Positions 57,790 through 64,000 of a stretch of DNA of 64,000 bases are shown here, piece by piece (within the stretch, counting starts at the first letter, position 1; the number at the start of each line of letters is the position of its first letter). This stretch comes from Odobenus rosmarus divergens (taxonomy: Eukaryota; Chordata; Mammalia; Carnivora; Odobenidae), in contig NW_004450582.1 of NCBI RefSeq assembly GCF_000321225.1, positions 915,148 to 979,147 on the forward strand, read 5' to 3'. The notes under the pieces are model-generated. The model searched no databases. It was given only the letters and a program-made list of their open reading frames with translations, and was not told where the DNA came from. Both the position numbers and the translations under genes were made by a program.

Positions 57790-58008
57790 GGAGCGCCTGG
57801 GTGGCTCAGTCGTTAAGCGTCTGCCTTCGGCTCAGGTCATGATCCCAGGTCATGATCCCAGGGTGCTGGGATGGAGCCCCGCATCGGGCTTCCTGCTCAG
57901 TGGGAAGCCTGCTTCTCCCTCTCCCACTCCCCCTGCTTGTGTTCCCTCTCTTGCTAGGTAACTCTCTGTCAAATAAATAAATAAAATCTTTAAAAAAAAT
58001 TTTTAAAA
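57790..58008 (+). mobile_element. CAN-SINE with 13-bp internal tandem duplication
   Basis: It starts GAGCGCCTGGGTGGCTCAG and ends with AAATAAATAAATAAAATCTT and A-runs. GGTCATGATCCCA occurs twice in tandem at 57835-57860. The target-site duplication AGAATCACTAAACA (57776-57789) recurs with one mismatch at 58009-58022. Confidence 0.97.
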
Positions 58009-58609
58009 AGATTCACTAAACAATCCTACAAACATATTAATAAGCTTTGAGATCAGTACAGAATGGAATCCAACTCAATATACTCTATCTCCTGCAGCTA
58101 CACCAGATGGTTCTGAAAAGTGATAGTCTGAATAATGCCTTGTAATAGTCTAGAAAAAGAAGATTCAATTCAATTATGTTTCCTTCCTGACTGAGGTAGG
58201 ATGGCGTAGGAAGGTATGCTGATATTTTTTAATAACTTGCAACGTACTTACTTTATACTTTATAATGCAGCTATAATAATCAGATTGATTCAATTAAAGT
58301 CATAAACTGTGCAAGAATGAACAAGAATCCAGGTCTTCTAGCCCCCATGACCTATGGCTCCTTCCCCTAAAACATTTTGAAAGATTCCTAAACAAAATTA
58401 AACCAAAAGTAAGCTAGTAAACATTTAGTTGACCAAAAATGTGAACACCTAGGTTAACTTCTTATTTACAATGATGTATGATATCAGACTAATACAGTTA
58501 CATATCTCTAGCTTACTCTCCAGAGAATTTTTCTGTAATAATCTAAATGGCTATCAATATAACAAGGTAACAATTATGAATGTAATGATAAAACATCTTT
58601 CCTTTTGAG

Positions 58610-61600
58610 ATTTTCATGCTACATTAATGAGAAAACAAAAGTCACAAAGACACAACAGAATAAGTATACCAGATTTACCCTCCTGCTACAAACAACCATA
58701 CGGCTGAACAAAATACAAAAGGCAACTATTTTCAGGCACTGGAAAACTGGCAGCTCAAGATACAGATCCCAAGATAACCCAGATATATAAATTAGCAGAT
58801 AAGGACTTTTAATCAACTACTATAAATATGTTCAAAGACCTACAAGAAAATATGATCTCAATGAGAGAAAATATGTTGAACATTAGCAGAGAAATGAAAA
58901 TCCCTAACAAAGAATCAAATGGAAATTCTAAAACTAAAAATGTACAATAAAATAAATTTCACTAGATGGGCTTAAGAGCAAATTTGAGATGGAAAATAAG
59001 GGTCAATAAACTTGAAGATCCATGTAAATGAACCAATCGGAAGAACAGAGAAAGGAGAAAAGATTAAAATTAAAATGAACAGGGGGTGCCTGGGTGGCAC
59101 AGTCAGTTGAGCATCAGACCCTTGGGTCCAACTCAAGTCATGAGATCAAGCCCCACACCAGGCTCTGCGCTCAGGGAGAAATCTGTTTGAGACTCTCTCT
59201 CTCTCTCCCTCTGCTCCCTCCCACTCATGCTTTCTCTAAAATCAATAAATAAATCTTTAAAAAAATAAAAATAAAAAAATAAACAGGACCTCAGTAACCT
59301 GTGGGACAATATCTAACACTCATGTACTTAGAGTCCTAGAAGGGAAAGAGAGATAAAATGGGGTAGATAACATTTGTGAAAAAATAATTATAAAATGTCC
59401 AAAACCGGGTGGAAAACATCAACCTACAAATCCAAGAAGTTTAGCAAACTAAAAGCAGGATAGGTACAAAGAAAACCATATTTAAGCACATCACAGTCAA
59501 ATTAGTGAAAAATAAAGAGAAAACACTGATTGACCATAGCCAGAGTAAGATGAAACATTACTTACAGGAAAACAAGAAAAAGCCAAATTCCAAGAAATGG
59601 AATGACATCTTTAAAGTACTGAAATAAGAGTAAAACTGTAACCTAGAACACCATATTCAGCAAACAATCCTTGAAACATGAGTGTAAAATGAAGACATTT
59701 TCAGATGAACAAAATCTAAGAGAAATAGTCACCAGCAGACTTATAAGAAGGAATAAAGAAGGAAATGATGTACGTGTGAGAAAATATAAAAGACTAGTTT
59801 TACTTAGTTTTCTTTTAATTTCCTTAAAAGACAAATGACTGTTAAAACAAAAATCACATCATATTAAGGAGTTTATAAATAGGTGGAAGAAGAACACTAA
59901 AATAATTCAAAGGACTAAAGAGGATGTAAACGCAACTGTTAAGGTTCTTACATTCATGACACATGAAGTGTAAATAGAATATTAAATCTATGTAAACTGT
60001 GGTAAGTTAAAGATGCATATTATAATTGAGCAAGTGCTTGAAAAGTACAAAGAGGCTGTAGATAAAAAGCCAACAGAAAAAAATAAAATGAAGTGCTATC
60101 AAATATTTAATGAACCCAAAAGGTAGCAGGAAAAAAACAAAACAAAAAATGGATCAGAACAAATAGGAAACTAATTGCAAGATAACTGACTTAACTCCTA
60201 TCATATCAAAAACTGTGTGAAATGAAAATGAACAAAACATTCTAATTAAAAAGTACAGATTCTCACAATGGATAAAAAAAAAAAGCCTACAAGAAATGGC
60301 TTTAAATATATAACCAAAGATGGGTTACAATTTCACACACATATATTTTTTTCATAAAAAAAGATGGAAAAAGATATGCCATGCAAATGGTAAGAAACAC
60401 ACAAGAAAGCTAGTGTGGTTAGATTAATACCAGACAAAGTAGACATTCAGATAGGTCTAGTACCGTAAAAAGGGACAGGTCATAATGAATGCATTAATTC
60501 AACAGATAAACATAACAATCCTGAAAGTGTATATACTTAGTATCAAAGCTCCAAAATACATTTAGAAAAAACTGACAAAACTAAAGGGATAAGTAGACAA
60601 ATCTACAATCATATTTGGAGACTTTAACACCCCTGTCCTCTTGGTAATAAATAGAACAAGTAGACCAAAACAAAACAAAACCAGATCTGAAAAATATGAT
60701 CAACCAACTTGACCTACTTGATATTAACAGAATACTATCACTAATATCTGCAAATACATGACATTCTTTTCAAGTGCACTTGAAGCGTATTTATACTTAA
60801 ATATACCATTGAAATGGCCTATAAATTTCTTCAAATTCAAAAGACAAAAGATTTTTACAGTGGATATTCCCTGAGCATAAAAGAATTTTAAATTATAAGT
60901 CAATAACAATAAGATATCCAGAAAAGCACAGAATACTGGGAAATTAAACATTCTGTCGATTTCTCTTTATGTCCATTACTATTTGCTTTATGTATTTAGG
61001 TGCACCAGTGTAAAGGTTTATTCTAAATAATACTCTAATAACGTTCTAAACATCAAGAGACATCACAAGGGAAATTAGAAGTATTTTTAACTCAATGACA
61101 ATGATAAAACAGCAAAGCAAAAAATTGGCTCTTTGAAAAGATTAATAAAATTGGCAGACCTCTAGCAAAACTCTTTTCTACCAAAAAAAAAAAAAAAGGA
61201 AAAAGAAAGAAAGAAAGAAACAACAACAGGAAAGAAAACAAAAATGACAACACCAGAAGTAAAAAAGGAGGTATAACTACAGACCCTATAGACATCAGAA
61301 TATTATGAACTTTATATCAATAAGTTTGGAAACTCAGTATATTTGTACAATGGAATACCCCTAAGCAAACTCCTTATACACAGAACAACATGAATAGATC
61401 TCACAGCTATTATCTTGGGGGTGGAAGGAGAACAAGCACAAAAGAGTACATACTGTATAACTATAAGATGTTCTAAAACCGGCAAAGTCAGTCTATGGTG
61501 ATAAAATCAGAGCACTGATTGCAGCTAGGGCAGAAGTAAAAAGAGTGGAACTAAAAGCAAAGGGGCACAAAGGAAATTTTTGGGATGATGAAAAATACAA

Positions 61601-61680
61601 ATTGTAAAAAGTCATCACATTGGACACTTAACACCTCAATGTGTATAAATTTACCTCAATGCAGTTGATTTTTAAGGGAA
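58610..61680 (+). mobile_element. Ancient L1, 5' region to 3' end with internal deletion
   Basis: Sense-strand order is: 5'/ORF1 region 58610-59830 (GCAGATAAGGACTTTTAATC and GAAGACATTTTCAGATGAAC), inter-ORF 59831-60200, ORF2 endonuclease region 60200-61190 (GTAAGAAACACACAAGAAAG and TTTGGAGACTTTAACACCCC), then a jump to the 3' end 61320-61680 (CACAAAAGAGTACATACTGT). The reverse-transcriptase region is missing. No long frame survives. Confidence 0.82.
59083..59276 (+). mobile_element. CAN-SINE inserted in L1
   Basis: The head GGGGTGCCTGGGTGGCACAG and older-type middle are present. AAATGAACAG and AAATAAACAG flank it as an imperfect target-site duplication. Confidence 0.93.
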
Positions 61681-61929
61681 AAAAATCAATTAAAAATGCC
61701 AAAGTAGAGCTGTAATTTATATAAATGTAAATTTAGTCCAAAATTTTTATCTTCAAAACATACTTCTTTTCTATTATATACCTTCTTAAGAGAACAGGAA
61801 CCAGAAACTATGGGCCAGGAAGTATGCTGGATGCTTTCACTTATTATACCTTGCAAAGACTGTGTATGTCTTTAATTCATTATAAGGTCAAGCACAGTGC
61901 CCTGGGAGATGGCTGTGTTACAGCTGAGA

Positions 61930-62103
61930 AAGCAATACTCATGGAGCCAGAAGACCTGGGTTCAAATAATGACTCTGTGGTCTATTAGCTTTGTGACCTT
62001 AGACAAGTCACTTTTTAAGTTTCTTCATCAACCACAGGGTTGATGTGCAGATTAAGGAATATTATTTTATTTTATTTTTTTTTAAGATTTTATTTATTTA
62101 TTC

Positions 62104-62134
<31 letters not shown>

Positions 62135-62345
62135 GCAGAGGGAGAAGCAGGTTCCCAAGGAGCAGGGAGCCTGATGCGGGCCTCGATCCCAGGACCCTGG
62201 GATCATGACCTGAGCCGAAGGCAGATGCTTAACCATCTGAGCCACCCAGGCGCCCAAGGAATATTATTTTAAAGCATTTGGTAAAGCACACCACAAATAC
62301 AAGTTTTATTACCCATAGTAAGTACTCAACAGACACTGCTTAAGT
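61930..62345 (+). mobile_element. MIR element split by a CAN-SINE
   Basis: GAAGACCTGGGTTCAAATAA, TAGCTTTGTGACCTTAGACA and AAGTTTCTTCATCAACCACA are on the left. GGTAAAGCACACCACAAATA is on the right. The order is that of a sense MIR. Confidence 0.85.
62070..62255 (-). mobile_element. CAN-SINE inserted in MIR, exact duplication
   Basis: The reverse head GAGCCACCCAGGCGCCC ends at 62255. The 16-base AAGGAATATTATTTTA is repeated exactly at 62054-62069 and 62256-62271. A clean (GA)n and CpG-rich middle suggest a young copy. Confidence 0.97.
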
Positions 62346-63099
62346 GAAGAAATGAAAGAGATAAGGAACAACATGGACAGGGATCCAAGCAGACAGGAAG
62401 AGACAGGGGAGAGCATGTACCTACTCACTTTTTTTTTCTGTGGGTGGGTGGACTGGAGGGTAGAAGAGGGACTTCCTGGCATGATGACCTAAATACCACG
62501 TTCCTATCATGAGCAGTAGGTGCAGTGAGGAGGACAGGGCTGGCTGACCTCCCAGAATGCATATACTTTCATTGTGACCTAGATCACAGCACTCTAGGTG
62601 AACCATCCCTTGTCCCAGCAAGGAGCATGAAAAGAGTGTTACCTGTGTACTAAGGACTCCAGGGGGCTTCACCCAGGCTCATAAGAGCTGCAGTGAGGCT
62701 TCTATTATTGTGGACCTTTGAAATGCCAACATAACAGATGACCCACTGTTTAACGCGTTCCATTCTTCACCTTAGATTTTCAGAGACTGTGCTCGAAATG
62801 AGACAACCAGAGCAGAGATCATCTGGATACAGGGGCAATGAGCACAGCATATGCCCAGCAGGGTGATTTTCAGTAGAGTCCCAGGGAATGAGACTAAGTC
62901 TGACAGGACTCAAAAAGTACACGAGTCTAAAAATCTAGAGGGGGACTACAATAGAGGCCCAGATTGAAGACCTGAGAAGTCAGGTATCTTCACCCACCTA
63001 TGGAGCCACTGGTAGGGCACCTCGAAATTCAATACTCGATCACACGATAGTGGGATAGGTCATCTGATAGAGGTTTCAACAGAATGTTATGTGGGCACA
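62346..63099. other. DERA intron sequence, nothing recognised
   Basis: No repeat or coding evidence that I can support. Confidence 0.4.
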
Positions 63100-63990
63100 C
63101 AGAAGAGATACTGAACCAAGTGGTGAGGGAGGAAGCAGTATCGGGGAAACACTCCTGAAAGAAGGGACACCTGTGCTGAAGCCAAAGATGTGAAGGAATT
63201 ACTTGGGCAAAAGGCATTCCAGGCAGGGGGCACAGCATGTAGGAAGCCTTGAAAGGTTTGGATGGTACCATCTGCAGAGAACTACGAAGAATTTCATAGA
63301 GCTGGAGCATATGGTGTGAAGGGAAAATGAGGAGCCTGTAGAGGCACAGGCAGGGTCTTAAGAAGGACCTTTTCTTAAAATCAGGCTGAAGGAGTTTACA
63401 TTTTACCTTGACGATGAAGGGAAGCCACCGAAGGATTTTTTGTTGTTGTTTTTTGAGTGGGCAGGCCGGGTGAGCCTTGTGGTGATCCTGACTCTCTTAC
63501 AATGATGTGAGAGTGGGGGCAGGGGGTGGAGAGTGCAGCTTCTGGTGAAGACCTTGGGTGTGTGTTGTTTCTTATTTATGGAAGTGAATTAAATTTCCCT
63601 CACATCTTGCTGAAAAGAAGGCTGCTCCCCCCCGTCACCTCTCTCATTTGCCCTACACCTTCACATTTTCTTATGTTTTAAAAGAATCCTTTGGTGGCAA
63701 GATTACATAAAGCTCACCGGCTTCTGAGGTGCCCTGCTGGCAAATATGAGCTCAAGTGGACAGGTGCACAGGTATCTTCCTTTGTCTCCAGCTGGGTCCA
63801 GAGGCACTGTAAGCCACCGAAGGATTTTAAGCAAGCAGGACCAAAACCCAATTAGCACTTTTAAGAGACCACTCTGGCAATTGTGTGGGAAACAGATTGG
63901 AAGGGGACAAAAGCGGAGACAGGGGAGAGCAGTGAGGAGACTGAAGTGATCCGGGTGGTGTACGGCAATGGCCAGAGGAGGCAGCATGCA
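63100..63990 (-). mobile_element. L2 LINE fragment (ORF2 C-terminal region and beyond)
   Basis: GGCATTCCAGGCAGGGGGCA, TTTACATTTTACCTTGACGA, GGGAAGCCACCGAAGGATTT and AGACCACTCTGGCAATTGTG appear in the order of reversed L2. The CACCGAAGGATTTT word occurs twice (63426 and 63816), split by about 380 bases, so something has inserted or a part is duplicated. The ORFs here are repeat translations. Confidence 0.75.
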
Positions 63991-64000
63991 GGATGGAGAG

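Larger units (their letters stand above)
20826..64000 (-). other. DERA: DERA gene, 3' part (three terminal exons plus introns)
   Basis: The minus strand carries the 3' end of the gene for deoxyribose-phosphate aldolase, which cleaves 2-deoxyribose 5-phosphate to acetaldehyde and glyceraldehyde 3-phosphate in deoxynucleoside catabolism. Three coding exons join in frame with AG/GT splice sites and end at a stop codon. Intron lengths are 321 bp (21043-21363) and 3828 bp (21514-25341). Upstream of 25454 I searched by eye for the preceding exon, whose product should contain the family's conserved TGEL stretch, and did not find it. The remaining sequence to 64000 is therefore read as one intron longer than 38.5 kb. 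That inference could fail if a short exon was missed. The promoter and first exons lie outside the window. Confidence 0.93.

Overview
This window is mammalian nuclear DNA from a carnivoran, most likely an arctoid caniform such as a bear, seal or mustelid. The evidence is about 23 tRNA-derived CAN-SINE copies carrying the arctoid-type head and (CT)n/A-rich tail, and one near-consensus carnivore L1 3' end. The dog-type SINEC_Cf head was not seen. The species cannot be fixed from this alone.

Only one protein-coding gene is supported: the 3' end of DERA (deoxyribose-phosphate aldolase) on the minus strand. Three consecutive coding exons are readable, with correct splice sites and continuous reading frame: 25342-25454, 21364-21513 and 20986-21042. 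They encode the last 105 full residues, including both catalytic lysines and the stop codon. No earlier DERA exon was recognised between 25455 and 64000, so the right-hand 38.5 kb is probably one long intron. The left 20 kb lies downstream of DERA and is probably intergenic.

Most of the rest is interspersed repeat. Positions 1-20 kb hold ancient L1, L2, MIR and hAT remnants cut by younger CAN-SINEs, often with visible target-site duplications. Positions 20-26 kb are the DERA 3' end. Positions 28.3-35.2 kb are a degraded, nearly full-length antisense L1 containing a solo MaLR LTR, two CAN-SINEs and a block in the opposite orientation. Positions 35.2-37.9 kb are unusually free of recognisable repeats. 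Positions 39.8 kb carry a short interstitial telomeric tract. Positions 52.6-53.6 kb hold a MaLR LTR interrupted by a 106-bp segment found again about 570 bp away. Positions 58.6-61.7 kb are a sense-strand L1 remnant with an internal deletion, and the right edge is an L2 remnant.

Most open reading frames of 60-150 codons in the window are chance frames or repeat translations. No bacterial-type features, CRISPR arrays or rRNA genes were seen. No undescribed biological system could be supported. The best second-look items are the local duplication inside the LTR, the telomeric tract, the rearranged L1, a SINE 70 bp from a DERA splice acceptor, and the repeat-poor intronic block.
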